Of a stretch of DNA of 64,000 nucleotides, positions 31,022-42,269 are shown piece by piece. The notes below the pieces were generated by a model that saw only the letters and a list, made by a program, of their open reading frames with translations, was not told where the DNA came from and ran no database searches. The stretch lies in assembly GCF_963855985.1 (NCBI RefSeq), contig NC_087112.1:560501-624500 (forward strand). Reading direction: 5' to 3'. The translations under genes and the position numbers were made by a program. Origin of the DNA: Ostrinia nubilalis. Taxonomy: Eukaryota; Arthropoda; Insecta; Lepidoptera; Crambidae. Numbering within the stretch: the stretch's first letter is position 1; every line of letters starts with the position of its first letter.

Positions 31022-31606
31022 ATTGGAGACAGTCGTGTTCCTGTAGTAGAGACTTAATTGATGATCTGGTGATAGATACCCAACAATGATAAGTACCTAG
31101 TTTAATCTAACACAGCCCATTCATATAAGAGTTAATGTAAAAATCCCGGCAATTCTACATTTCTATCCCAATTCCTTCGAGACTGAATTTGTTCAGCAAT
31201 GTCCTGTAAAAAGGACGTTACAAAACCGTCCCATAACATTTTCAGCGTTATGCACAAAGGCATAAAAGGTTCCTTTGAAAGCTGCGACATTCTCTAAGGC
31301 TGAGTTCACATTAATAGGAGCTTTTAAACACGAGAAAGAAAAATTTTGGTTTAACTTGGGACTTGTAGCGTTATAACAAAGTTGATGTATTGTGGATAGA
31401 AGAATAAGTAACTAATTTAAACAGACAGTCATTGTTGTATTATAACGGTAACAGTTTGAACAGACAACGTATAAAAAGTCTCGTTATCAAAGAATGGCCG
31501 ACCAGGAACAAAGTTCTTGAGTGTAGAAAAGCTTTTGCCGATCACCTAAAGGACTTTTCCAAAGCACAATATTAAAGCTTATTTGTAGAAAATAAACATA
31601 ATTACG
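31022..31606. other. AT-rich stretch, nothing recognised
   Basis: No supported feature. Confidence 0.3.
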
Positions 31607-31803
31607 ATGGGGCAGCAAGATTCTGGAATGGACGCCGCGTACCGGAAAACGCAGCGTGTGACGTCCACCCACAAGGTGGACCGACGACATCATAAAGGTA
31701 GGAAGTCGCTGGATGCGGCCGCTACCAACCGCGCTATGTGGAAATCATTGAGGGAGGCTTATGTTCAGCAGTGGACGCCCTGTGGCTGAAATGATGATGA
31801 TGA
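31607..31803 (+). mobile_element. RTE LINE 3' fragment, (TGA)n-tailed
   Basis: Starts GATGGGGCAGCAAGATTCTG, carries the C-terminal ORF segment (KVDRRHHKGRKSLDAA in one frame) and ends GGCTGAAATGATGATGATGA. A small internal deletion relative to the 18.3-kb copy shifts the frame. Confidence 0.8.
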
Positions 31804-32121
31804 TGATGCAATTCCAAATTGTTCTGTCACCTTATATCGTTTGCTGTGTGAACCAACCCTTACACCACGACACCGTCGAATTGATGAATAAATTGTTATT
31901 CTTTTGAAGTGGTAGGAAATTGTTTGAGTTATGTCCAGACTCTGTGGACTAGGCCGTTTCAATCGCAAGAGCTCTTGATATAATATATGGTTTATTTCGT
32001 TGGAATAAGATTGAATTTGAGCTGGTTGAGGAGTAAATAAGGTACAGAGAAGAACTTGTAATACGACAACCATACATAAACAGTTAAAACAATATTTTAA
32101 CTAATATTAGACATAATAATC
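31804..32121. other. short unannotated stretch
   Basis: A minus-strand ORF of 102 codons spans it, but it overlaps the RTE tail and has no recognisable domain. Confidence 0.3.
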
Positions 32122-32390
32122 TAACCGCCTCTGTGGTCTCGTGGTAAGACCACCTGCTTCAGACGCAGAGGTCCCGGGTTTGATTCCCAGTGGGGGCAGA
32201 TTATTCTGCTCGGTTTGGTTGGTGGTAGGGCTTGTTCTAAGTCCGCCTGGCTAACTACCACCATCTTACCTAAGGCTGTCGCCATAACAACAATGTTAAC
32301 AGCATTGTTGTGTTCCGGCAGTTAGAGGTAAGATAGCCAGTTCCTCCGTCACATTCAGGCTTTTCTCGTTGTGGATTAAAAAAAATGATG
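32122..32390 (+). mobile_element. tRNA-derived SINE, copy 2
   Basis: Head with TGGTCTCGTGGTAAGACC and GGGTTTGATTCC, body with AACAACAATGTTAACAGCAT, and an A-rich end. An internal deletion removes about 70 bp of the body that is present in the 16.3-kb copy. Confidence 0.8.
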
Positions 32391-32803
32391 GCTGATTTTG
32401 ATGAATTGACTGATTCTTTATTAGGCATTATTGGGACAGATCGAAATTCACATTAATGATATCACAGTCAAACTGCTATCTATTTCTAACCTAGTAACGC
32501 CAAGCCAAGTATTAACGTGTACCTACATCTCAAACAAAGGTTTCTATTAGTGGTCGTGTCTCAGTTTATGTTATGTTATATTATGATTGTACGAGCTACG
32601 TGGAAATATCTTCAGGTACAAAAGCAGTCGGGTGGAAATAATACTAAATATAGTATCTAATATAGTATCATTATAGTACCTATAATGAAACTCCTACGTC
32701 TGGATTATAACAAAAGAACTCACAACCCAAATACGTACCCCCGATCAAAATAATAACCCTCCATTCTACTTATCCGTAGTCGGATAAAAATACTTTGTCA
32801 TCA

Positions 32804-32955
32804 TTATCAACATCATCTCAGCCATAGAACGTCCACTGCTGAACATAGGCCTCCCCCAATCCTTTCCATGTTGCCCGGTTGGTAGCGGCCTGCGTCCAGC
32901 GCCTTCCTGCTACCTTTATGATGTCGTCGGTCCACCTTGTGGGTGGACGCGTGGT
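32804..32955 (-). mobile_element. RTE LINE 3' fragment, (TGA)n-tailed
   Basis: Inverted tail CATCATTATCAACATCATCT, then GAACGTCCACTGCTGAACAT and ATGATGTCGTCGGTCCACCT. 5' truncated. Confidence 0.75.
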
Positions 32956-33606
32956 GGTGTCACTATATTAATAAATGTTTTAATTCCGAGACGCGCGCGA
33001 TAAAAATAGCTGTGACAAATCGAAATAGGTAACATAAAAGATGACAAAGCGAAACGAGCAGAAACTATTGAAATCTCAAGTACCTACCTTCTTATTTCAG
33101 GCTTATCGCTCCATATTTATGAATGTCTAGACCAAAGTTAGAAAACATTTAGATCTGTTCACTGAAGTTTGGGCATTAGTTGTTGAACAACAACTAAACT
33201 TTCGGATTTGTGATTCAGGTAAATATAAGTGCTTAAACTTGTCTAGACTGGGAAATACAGATACGTAGTCTCCAGGTTAAGTAATGTATTCTAGGGCTGG
33301 TACCGGGGGCCTTTGAGTCTTTAACTTACCTGGAAACCAGACAATAGAAATCTCGGTGACCCCAATGGAGTTCAAGATTTTAACTTTACTATTTGCTTTA
33401 CACCTAAATATCAAATGACTTCGCTGACTCTTGGAATGCAAATGCAATACAGTAGATGTATACAATTCCATCAAATTGAAATCGGTATCAACAGTAGGTA
33501 TATCTACATTATTAAACGATCGTAAGATCCCATGCATATCCTATTACCACAGAATATTAGTGTAGTTTAAGTGATTGTTATCTGTAGTATATGTACCTAC
33601 CTACAC
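32956..33606. other. stretch with one ambiguous splice-like ORF
   Basis: On the minus strand an ORF (33277-33537) crosses the donor-like TTTCCAG|GTAAGT at about 33330. The acceptor side is weak and the protein is not recognised, so it is not called as an exon. Confidence 0.3.
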
Positions 33607-33806
33607 ATCTATATAAATAAAAATGAATTGATGTTTGTTAGTCTGATTATAACTCGAGAACGGCTGGGCCGATTGAGCTGATTTTGGTTTTAAAATGTTT
33701 GTCGTAGTCCAGGGTAGGTCTAAACGGTGAGTAAATACGCGCGCGATATTGTTTTTCTGTGACAGACAAAATTCCACGCGGGCGAAGCCGCGGGCGGAAA
33801 GTTAGT
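33607..33806 (-). repeat. interspersed repeat B, inverted copy
   Basis: Ends GACAGACAAAATTCCACGCG and GAAGCCGCGGGCGGAAAG, the complement of the start of the copies at 11235 and 24426. Confidence 0.6.
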
Positions 33807-34046
33807 AAGTAATAGATATGGGTATGCTAGAAAAAGATGTCAAAATTTTGCCTTAAAAAGCAAAAGCATAATAAATAAGAAAATAGTCCCAAGAGGAAAA
33901 TTATATTAGAGCTAAAAATTTGTACTATACATTGTTTGTATTCCTAATTAAATAAAAAAGAAGTACAAAATACCCATGGCAAGGCCCGTCCACGTCCACG
34001 GGCCCCATCCTTAATACATCCCTGGCTCCATATAAAATAGTTACAG

Positions 34047-34110
34047 GCTCCGTAGCGCCGTAGCTCCGTAGCATCGTAGCGCTGTAGTACCGTAGCACGC
34101 GCTCATTTGC
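34047..34110. repeat. CGTAGC-rich minisatellite
   Basis: Five to six degenerate repeats of a 7- to 9-bp unit containing CCGTAGC, such as GCTCCGTAGCGCCGTAGC. A looser version with GCTACG words is at 25200-25280. Confidence 0.5.
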
Positions 34111-34756
34111 AAGATATACGGCGCTAATTGTGAGGCGTAGCGGGTGCGCGTGGTAGGGGCGGTAGCGAATATGTTTACGAACATAAGTGAGATTTAAGTC
34201 ATAAGAATATTATGTAATAACAGTGTATTAGTGTGTTAACAATAAGGCTTATTGTCTAGATATGATATGTGGTAATTGTAAAAGTTACGTAAATGGGGTG
34301 TAAGCGATTAAGAGTGTACAAATTCCAAGTGAGTAACTTTCTAATGTTAAAGGTAAGTGGCCTTTTAAAGGTTACAGGTAAAGTTTTTTTCCACTCCTAT
34401 GAAGTATGAGTGAATCCATACCTAAATGGGGTTGCCCCAAAAACGATATCTGAGGTTTTAAATATGCCATCTCTATCACACAATGCCAGTAAGAGCGCGG
34501 CGGTGACAGGTAGATCCGAAACGACGTAAACAGCTCGAAGGTTCTTTTAACATGATAAATACACGCTTCATCTCAACGCACCGCTAACCGCTTCGCTCAT
34601 GCACTCAGACCGTAGCTTTTTACTTATTATAGCTTGTTAATGAAGTCGCAAGTCGAAGCACAACACGAACTCAGTCTGCGAACTGTTCCCAGCAGGTGAT
34701 CAGGAAGCTGGATGTTGTGTATAATAACTGTGTTATAATCATAGCTAATTATTTAG
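34111..34756. other. stretch without recognised gene
   Basis: No supported feature; GC content is slightly higher at 34480-34700. Confidence 0.3.
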
Positions 34757-34951
34757 AACTAGCTTTTGCCCGCGGCTTCATTCGCGTGAAATTTTGTGTC
34801 ACAGATCTGCATAAATTAAAGCCTTTGTTTCCTTTGTAAAAAGTTTCAACAAAATCCGTTAAGTAGTTTTTGCGTGAAAGAGTAACAAACATCAAGACAT
34901 CCAGACATCTAGGTAGACATCCAAACTTTCGCATTTATAATATTAGTAGGA
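34757..34951 (+). repeat. interspersed repeat B copy
   Basis: Starts AACTAGCTTTTGCCCGCGGC and ends TTTCGCATTTATAATATTAG. It is shorter and more decayed than the 24.4-kb copy. Confidence 0.6.
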
Positions 34952-35589
34952 TATTAGTGATATGCAAGGCAAGCGTGTACAAAGGTAAGTTGTATTTTGA
35001 CCTATTAACGGAAATACCTGACTTACCTAGGCAATCACTGATCGGCGTGTGTTAGCCGTAGCGTACTGAGAGTTATCTAAAAAACTTTCAGATAATACAG
35101 ACTTCTTGTTGGCTCTGGAGTAGAGACCACGTGGTTGACTTTATTATAACGATTGATGTAATAAATAACATCTTATTACCTATTTAACTTGCACAAGTTT
35201 TAACCAACTACAAAAAAGGAGGTTCTTTTTAATAAAACACACCATCTCTCCTTAATTAAACACAAAGGCGTATGCAATTATGCATCCGTGTTTTACAAAT
35301 ATCAGGTATATTTACACGTCAATACTTTTCACGTTTCATCTCCATTCCACATCCAGCTAAATACCAATTCACTTCCCGTTAATCCATCCGCGAGGTGCAG
35401 GCATTCATTCAGTCTTTGAAATCACCCCATTTGCTGAGTATGGATTGCATTGAAAGCTCACGTTAAATAAAACTTAACGCCAGTTTTTTAGACGAGCATT
35501 TGCAATTACTTTGCTGAAGTATGCTTTCGAGTGTGGATATTGGTTCTTTTTATAAAAATTCTATGCAAATATACAAGTTTTTAAAAATA
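34952..35589. other. AT-rich stretch, nothing recognised
   Basis: No supported feature. Confidence 0.3.
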
Positions 35590-35935
35590 GTTTTGCTCGC
35601 GGTTTGAAGCTACGTGAATCTCAATCTGTCACAGGGAATCTTGGCGTTCTTCTTCGCAAGCGGGTCCCTTTCCCAAAAATCGGGATAAAACTGTCCTATA
35701 TTTTTTTTGGGTCTAAAGATACCTCTATAACCAAATCTATAATACACGCGATATACTACTCCGATTAACTCTGATTAAACACGAAATCTCAGAAACTATC
35801 ACACCTATAAACTTGATTGGAAGGTAGGTTCCATATAAGGTGTAGACATCCGCTAAGAACGGATTTTACGAAACTCCACCCCTGAGGGGGTAAAACGGGG
35901 TCTACGCGTACGAAGTCGTGGGCAGCCGCTTGTTT
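35590..35935. repeat. decayed repeat B and E remnants
   Basis: 35590-35760 carries GCTCGCGGTTTGAAGC and AAATCGGGATAAAACTGTCC, as in repeat B. 35840-35935 ends TCTACGCGTACGAAGTCGTG, as in repeat E. Confidence 0.5.
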
Positions 35936-36426
35936 CATCTAAATTGGTTCAGTGGCTTAAGCATCAAACAGTGACAAACATCCATCTATCCATCAAGTAT
36001 GTTCTGGCACCTTCTCCCCAGCACTTGTTGTAACTTGTGTTTGTTCGTTTCAAAATCAAATTCATTTCAAAACCATACATTCATATGATTACAAAATCGA
36101 TTCTAGTGTGTTTTATTAATCTCTTTTATAAAACGCCACATGCGATACTATTGCCGTTAAGCCCGTTGCTAGCATTACTCCAAGCAAATGATCGTTATCA
36201 AAGGAAAATGCACTTTGCCAAATGCAACATTAAGTGGAAATTGAAAAATGCATCGCTGCCCCAGCTGCGCTCTAAACGAGTACAGTAAGAAGAAAAGGAG
36301 GTACTTAAACGTGTCTGTAAATTCCAGTTTACAGCGTTCAAAACACGATACGATACAAATAAATAAAATTGAAGTGTTTCTTGTAATGTCATTAGGTAAA
36401 GAAAAAAACATAGAGGTAGTTTATGG

Positions 36427-39400
36427 AAAAACTAAAACCCAACTACGACAAAAGACGACGCTGAAAAAGTATAAAACAAGATTTTCAGAATACTGAACTG
36501 AACAAAGTTGCTAATATAGTTGCATAGTAATTTTCATGTTTGGAAAACCGCAGTCACACGTTGTCAAAGTGCTACGGTAGGTAGGTACTCGTATATGTAA
36601 CGTGTGACTACGCCTCACGGTGGGCTGATATTAGAGCTTCATAGACTTAGCGTCGCTCAAAAATCAAGTGCCGAATTTTGAAAAAATAAATATGCCAATG
36701 TGTTCCTTTACCAAAAAGGAATATTTTATGTTATGTAACGTTTCTTGATAAAGTTATTATTTAATAAGTTATTGACAATTTCCTTTTTTTTTGTATGGAG
36801 CTCAACATTTATTTTTATTTTATTCGTTATTCTTAAGCTTTCTTAAGAAATTGACTTTTGTATTATGTAATGCAACATATAAGCTATGTTATCACCAAGT
36901 GTCGCATTTCGGAAATCTTCGGAACATTGTCATTTTGGACTTTAAAATAAAAAAAATTAAAAAAATTTAATAACTGCCAAATTTTTTAAATATAACTACG
37001 CCAATGTGTTCCTTTGCCAAAAAGAAATATTTTATGTTATGTAACTTTTTTTGATAAAGTTATTATTTAATAAGTTATTGACAATAATTACTTTTTTTTT
37101 GTATGGAGCTCAACATTTATTTTTATTTTATTCGTTATTCTTAAGCTTTCTTAAGAAATTGCTTTTTGTATTATGTAATGCATCATATAAGCTATATTAT
37201 CACCAAGGGACGAATCCCGGAAACCCTCGGAACATTGTCATTTTCGACTTTAAAATAAAAAAAAAGAAAAAGAAAACTGCAATGTTATGTACTTTCTTCC
37301 GTACTACCCTAACGAGGTGAAGAACTAAGCACGTTTTTTATAGTGGTGTTCCCAGGAGGCCTAATCCACATGATTACTAAGGTTACTATAATACATATTA
37401 TAATATTTGTTTTATGGAAATTAAGCCAGTTTGAAGTTAAATTTATTGGTTAGACTCAAGAGCCACTTTTTGAATCTACAAAAGTAAAGCTTTCTTTCTC
37501 AGTATCAGCCTAGACATGAAATTGATCATTTATAGTGGACTTTTTGGTGGTGTTGAAAACCTTTCTTGATGGCAATTACGTCTAAATTATTCATTTCTGT
37601 TGATATGGCTTTACAAATATCACATCGCTGCTTGTGCAGAGCTGCCATTTATCAACGATAGTTAATATTTTTCTATCTATCAAGTGAGAATCAGTTATTA
37701 CGAGATTGTTTTGCTTCCAGAATTTTATTACGATCTATTAAATTTTCAATTTCCACGTCCATTAAGTTTTTTTCATTGTTAACATTAAAATAGGTCGACA
37801 ATAATTAAATGCAGCTTATTTTGAATAAAAAAAAATGGGTCTCCTTCATAAATTTGAAAAAGAAATGAGTCGATAGTAAAAAGTGGAGCTAGAAACCTTA
37901 TTTTCCCTTATCCATTTTATCTGGAGACATCAAACCGAACGTTCATTTGGGCACTTACAAGTTGCCCTAAAACGCTAGAATCATCATTTTCGCAAATTTT
38001 GTTTCGCAGACCAAACTATACTACGTACATGGAGCTCTACATACGTATATGCCTGCAAGCATACAAAATTATTGCTCACGGAAAAGATATTTACTTCCAA
38101 TCAGAAAGTACTACACCACGCTCGAATTTTGCAGGAGAGCAACTAATGAAGATATTTTACACAATTTATTTTTAAAATCTGATTCTCAGATATAGATAAT
38201 AATGTAAACTTCATAGAAAACACAAAGTTTTATTCAACAGCAGCAAAAAGTTAATTAATAAATGATCGATTTGATGATGAGGCTGATACTGATACTGAAA
38301 GAAAGCTTTACTTTTGTGGACATTAGCCTATTTCACGGTTCAGAAATTGACTCTGAATAACCAATAAACTTAACTTCACACTGGCTTAATTTCCATAAAA
38401 CATATTTTAATAATCTTACAAGTGGATTAGGCCTCCTGGAAACACCACTATAAAAAAACGTGCTTAGTTCTTCACCTCGTTAGGGTAGTACGGAAGAAAG
38501 TACATAACATTGCAGTAATTTTTTTTTTCGTTTTTTTTTTATATTTTAAAGTCGAAAATGACAATGTTCCGAGGGTTTCCGGGATTCGTCCCTTGGTGAT
38601 AATATAGCTTATATGATGCATTACATAATGCAAAAAGCAATTTCTTAAGAAAGCTTAAGAATAACGAATAAAATAAAAATAAATGTTGAGCTCCATACAA
38701 AAAAAAGTAATTATTGTCAATAACTTATTAAATAATAACTTTATCAAGAAAAGTTACATAACATAAAATATTTCTTATTGGCAAAGGAACACATTGGCGT
38801 AGTTATATTTACAAAATTTGGCATTTATTTAATTTTTTTATTTTTTTTTATTTTAAAGTCCAAAATGACAATGTTCCGAAGATTTCCGAAATGCGACACT
38901 TGGTGATAACATAGCTTATATGTTGCATTACATAATACAAAAGTCAATTTCTTAAGAAAGCTTAAGAATAACGAATAAAATAAAAATAAATGTTGAGCTC
39001 CATACAAAAAAAAAGGAAATTGTCAATAACTTATTAAATAATAACTTTATCAAGAAAAGTTACATAACATAAAATATTTCTTATTGGCAAAGGAACACAT
39101 TGGCGTAGTTATATTTACAAAATTTGGCATTTATTTAATTTTTTTATTTTTTTTTATTTTAAAGTTCAAAATGACAATGTTCCGAAGATTTCCGAAATGC
39201 GACACTTGGTGATAACATAGCTTATATGTTGCATTACATAATACAAAAGTCAATTTCTTAAGAAAGCTTAAGAATAACGAATAAAATAAAAATAAATGTT
39301 GAGCTCCATACAAAAAAAAAGGAAATTGTCAATAACTTATTAAATAATAACTTTATCAAGAAACGTTACATAACATAAAATATTCCTTTTTGGTAAAGGA

Positions 39401-39613
39401 ACACATTGGCATATTTATTTTTTCAAAATTCGGCACTTGATTTTTGAGCGACGCTAAGTCTATGAAGCTCTAATATCAGCCCACCGTGCGCCTTTCCAAA
39501 CATGAAAATTACTATGCAACTATATTAGCAACTTTGTTCAGTTCAGTATTCTGAAAATCTTGTTTTATACTTTTTCAGCGTCGTCTTTTGTCGTAGTTGG
39601 GTTTTAGTTTTTT
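36427..39613. mobile_element. 3.2-kb foldback-like element with arms longer than 1 kb and tandem 306-bp units
   Basis: The outer ends pair AAAAACTAAAACCCAACTAC (36427) with its complement ending at 39613. Pairing continues inwards through TCATAGACTTAGCGTCGC, and inner arms with GTAGTACGGAAGAAAGTAC reach about 37510 on the left and 38275 on the right. Each arm holds tandem copies of a roughly 306-bp unit with AATATTTTATGTTATGTAAC and TATGGAGCTCAACATTTA: two on the left (about 36685-37280), three on the right (about 38540-39420). The two outer right units are almost identical. The unique centre (37510-38275) has only broken frames. A DNA transposon of the foldback kind is the best fit; no target duplication is certain. 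Confidence 0.8.
36555..36622. repeat. small hairpin insertion in the left foldback arm
   Basis: AGTCACACGTT and AACGTGTGACT face each other across about 40 bp. The right arm lacks this segment at the matching place (near 39488), so it was inserted after the arms formed or was lost from one. Confidence 0.5.
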
Positions 39614-40014
39614 TACTTTTTATTATTTGTACTATTTTGGTGATAAAGTGTATTTGTGGCGCATAATATTACCAAAAGTTAAATTGATGAACTAATAAGT
39701 AGTAAAGAAGCTATGAACGCATAGATGTGAATTATATGCAATCAGCCCATGAATACAGGTAAAGTCACAAGCAAATGCTAGTAATATATATATATTCAAA
39801 ATGTACAAGTAAAGCGCTTTCAAATGATACCAAACACGGCATATTTATCTTAACTTTATTTTTTTACTCTCTATGTTTTGTCCGCTAGAGGGCGCCACAT
39901 TAGATTTTGTGAAACCCCATGTAGCCTATAACCAGCGGACAATTAAGACGCTTCTAATCATCAGTCATTTGTCGAATTCTGATAAGTAGTTTAGAAGTTA
40001 CGAGGGTACACATG

Positions 40015-40070
40015 AACATACATACATACATACATACATACATACATACATACATACATACATACATACA
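40015..40070. repeat. (CATA)n microsatellite
   Basis: Fourteen perfect 4-bp units abut the LTR retrotransposon, and two more units follow its other LTR at 42196-42204. The element therefore inserted into this array. Confidence 0.9.
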
Positions 40071-40255
40071 TGTGGGATTGTGAGATTGTTCAATTGAAAA
40101 TAATGGTTTTATTCGTTCTTCATTTTATTAAAATCGTCTTACAACATCGTACATCTTTTCACAGACAGCTAACGTCATCTAACAATCAAATCTGACATCT
40201 CACCATAAAGAACATAATTAAAAATAAAAACTAAACCAAACTCCTTATTCCCACA
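40071..40255 (-). repeat. 3' LTR
   Basis: 185 bp, with ends TGTGGGA and TCCCACA. It differs from the other LTR only at position 116 (T here at 40186, C at 42126). The inner border carries AGGAAGGCC on the minus strand, a weak polypurine tract. Confidence 0.9.
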
Positions 40256-40267
40256 CGGCCTTCCTGA

Positions 40268-40913
40268 TTATTCATCTGTCCCAGATGAAATACCTTCATC
40301 TTCGGTAGCTAAACACGTCTTCATAACATCAGGGCCTTCTGTATTACCAATTCTTATATCACCTTTCTCATATGATCTAGCTTTCTTTCTTTTCTTATTA
40401 TAAGTTCTAACACTTCCATCTTGAATTTCCTCTACATATTCTCTTGCCTTTTCTCTTAACTCTGGTCTTGTCTCGTTCATCCTCTCTACGTTTTCCTCTT
40501 TTATCATCATAACAAGTCCATCATCTCCTTTATTAATCCGGTTAAACAGTCCTTCTTTCCCTCTCTTATGATTCTCTCTTATAATTTCGTCACGCATCTT
40601 CTTTGGTACTACAAATAATCCATCTTCATTTCTCTCTTTGGGCAACATGTCATTCTGGTAGGATTCTTTCAGCATCTGAATAGGTTCGTCTTCATTTTGT
40701 GCCTTCTTCAGTCGTGCAGTCGTCTCGGTAAGTACTAGACAGCTTAAGGACGTCATCGTGTTTCATTCGTGGTGCAGGCCGGTGTTTAATCTGACAGTCG
40801 TTACTCTTCTTTATTCCTTCTGTAGGCTTGCAGTCGTCCAACATTTCCTCAATTTCAGTCATGTGTCTTGAGTCGTCTATGTCGTATACTACAACTTGAT
40901 CATCCTTGTCCAC
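40268..40913 (-). pseudogene. deleted pol remnant of the LTR retrotransposon
   Basis: Two overlapping minus-strand frames (40692-40913 and 40268-40756) replace the expected protease-RT-RNase H-integrase. The first is acidic with no catalytic motif. The second includes a patch like the region just before the integrase zinc finger (FVVPKKMRDEIIRENHKRG), then a highly charged stretch like an integrase C-terminus. The catalytic cores of RT and integrase are absent, consistent with large internal deletions. It cannot supply enzymatic activity. Confidence 0.65.
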
Positions 40914-40940
40914 TCCTTCAATCTTAATCTTCTCTAAGGT

Positions 40941-41837
40941 TTAATCATCTTTTACTACTTTCACAATAGTCAACGTCTTCTTCGATTCATTATTGGGACA
41001 ATCATCACGCTTGTGTCCAAAGTCATTGCATCTAAAGCATTTAACTCCTTTTTCGCATGCAGAAGATTGATGATCGAAAGCTCCACAGTTATAACATCTT
41101 CTCTTCGGATTATCATCATTGCCTGATCTTCGATTACCATCACTTCCTTGGTAATTTGACGTCGAAGGTGTCGGTTTCGCTAACTTCTTCATAAACTCGC
41201 TGTATATCTCTAGTTTCTTCCTGAACTCCTTAATATCCGCGGCGCCATAAAGTATAACTTTATTCGTCTCAACGTCACTTATTCCGTCTATAACGTACTC
41301 CATCAGAGCAGCATCTTCAACTTTCCCATGTAATGCTATCTCTTTCATCGTCAAAAAGTACTGTTGGTAAGTTTCATCACTCTTCATCTTCCGTTCAACT
41401 AGTCTCTTGTGGATCGTCGCGCTATTTAGTTTGGGTGCGAATTCTTCCTTGAGCGCTTCCTTCAAATTAGTGTAGTCTTTAACTCTACCAATAGACCTCA
41501 AAAACAGCTTAGCTGTTCCTCCCAGCAGTCTCTTCGCATAAACTAATTTCTCTACATTAGTCCACTTCATCAAATCAGCAACGTCTTCAAACTCTTCTAT
41601 AAATTCTGTTACAGGATAGGTATCATCGCCAGTAAAAACATTCATTGACTTCTCTAAGTCTCGGAACGATATCTGAACCCCAACATCTTCGTGGCACTCT
41701 TGGTATTCTTCATCTTCGCTCGGTTCCTGACCTTTCTTCTTCAGCGGCATGTTCGGTAAAATATCTTCAGTCTTATTCGTCTTCGTCGTAAGTAAGTCGT
41801 CGTCGTCATCACCGTCGAAACAAGTCACCTTCATCAT
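40941..41837 (-). CDS. Gag of the LTR retrotransposon
   Basis: An open frame of 298 codons from the first in-frame ATG (41835-41837); the frame is open a further 24 codons upstream without ATG. The N-terminus is acidic. The middle (about residues 75-220) looks like the capsid domain of Ty3/gypsy Gag, with FEDVADLMKWTN and FLRSIGRVKDY. Two CCHC zinc knuckles follow, CYNCGAFDHQSSAC and CFRCNDFGHKRDDC, for RNA binding. No protease frame follows directly; the ORF stops at 40941. It appears intact, so the copy may still encode a particle protein. Confidence 0.85.
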   Translation of the reverse strand: MMKVTCFDGDDDDDLLTTKTNKTEDILPNMPLKKKGQEPSEDEEYQECHEDVGVQISFRDLEKSMNVFTGDDTYPVTEFIEEFEDVADLMKWTNVEKLVYAKRLLGGTAKLFLRSIGRVKDYTNLKEALKEEFAPKLNSATIHKRLVERKMKSDETYQQYFLTMKEIALHGKVEDAALMEYVIDGISDVETNKVILYGAADIKEFRKKLEIYSEFMKKLAKPTPSTSNYQGSDGNRRSGNDDNPKRRCYNCGAFDHQSSACEKGVKCFRCNDFGHKRDDCPNNESKKTLTIVKVVKDD

Positions 41838-41985
41838 CTTTCGTCTTTCGTCGTATTTTACGTCTTGAATCTTCGTCTTTCGTCGTCGTCTTGAACCACT
41901 AATTTTCAATGATGAGCTTGATCCCCATGATCCCTGCTCTCCTCTCTATCCCGCTAATCCTGCTAATCCCTACTTTATCTTCACT

Positions 41986-42003
41986 ATCCCGGACGAGCCC
42001 CCA
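41986..42003 (-). other. primer-binding site matching tRNA-Pro
   Basis: On the minus strand TGGGGGCTCGTCCGGGAT lies 7 nt inside the 5' LTR. It is the 18-nt complement of the conserved 3' end of tRNA-Pro, the primer type also used by gammaretroviruses. Confidence 0.85.
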
Positions 42004-42010
42004 AAAAAGT

Positions 42011-42195
42011 TGTGGGATTGTGAGATTGTTCAATTGAAAATAATGGTTTTATTCGTTCTTCATTTTATTAAAATCGTCTTACAACATCGTACATCTTTTC
42101 ACAGACAGCTAACGTCATCTAACAACCAAATCTGACATCTCACCATAAAGAACATAATTAAAAATAAAAACTAAACCAAACTCCTTATTCCCACA
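42011..42195 (-). repeat. 5' LTR
   Basis: 185 bp, same ends as the partner LTR and one base different. It abuts TACATACATA, the remainder of the microsatellite into which the element inserted. Confidence 0.9.
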
Positions 42196-42269
42196 TACAT
42201 ACATAGCCTGTCAAAATCATAACTCTCCTTTTGCTTTGCCGTAGTCGGGTAATAAAACACAACTTTGAG

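Larger units (their letters stand above)
40071..42195 (-). mobile_element. non-autonomous LTR retrotransposon (Ty3/gypsy-like), recent insertion
   Basis: Two 185-bp LTRs flank 1755 bp of internal DNA. On the minus strand the order is LTR, tRNA-Pro-type primer-binding site, gag, then a broken remainder of pol, a short purine tract next to the 3' LTR, and the second LTR. LTR identity (one difference in 185) indicates a young insertion. The flanks offer a possible 4-bp duplication, TACA, but it lies in a (CATA)n array and is not diagnostic. Protease, RT and most of the integrase are missing, so the copy must depend on enzymes from elsewhere. Confidence 0.9.

Noticed and set aside
33277..33537. 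minus-strand exon ending at a GTAAGT donor
   Set aside because: The donor is good, but the acceptor is weak, the phase cannot be linked to another exon and the peptide is not recognised.
38825..39313. two near-identical 60-codon minus-strand ORFs
   Set aside because: They are the same frame in two tandem 306-bp units of the foldback arm, not genes.
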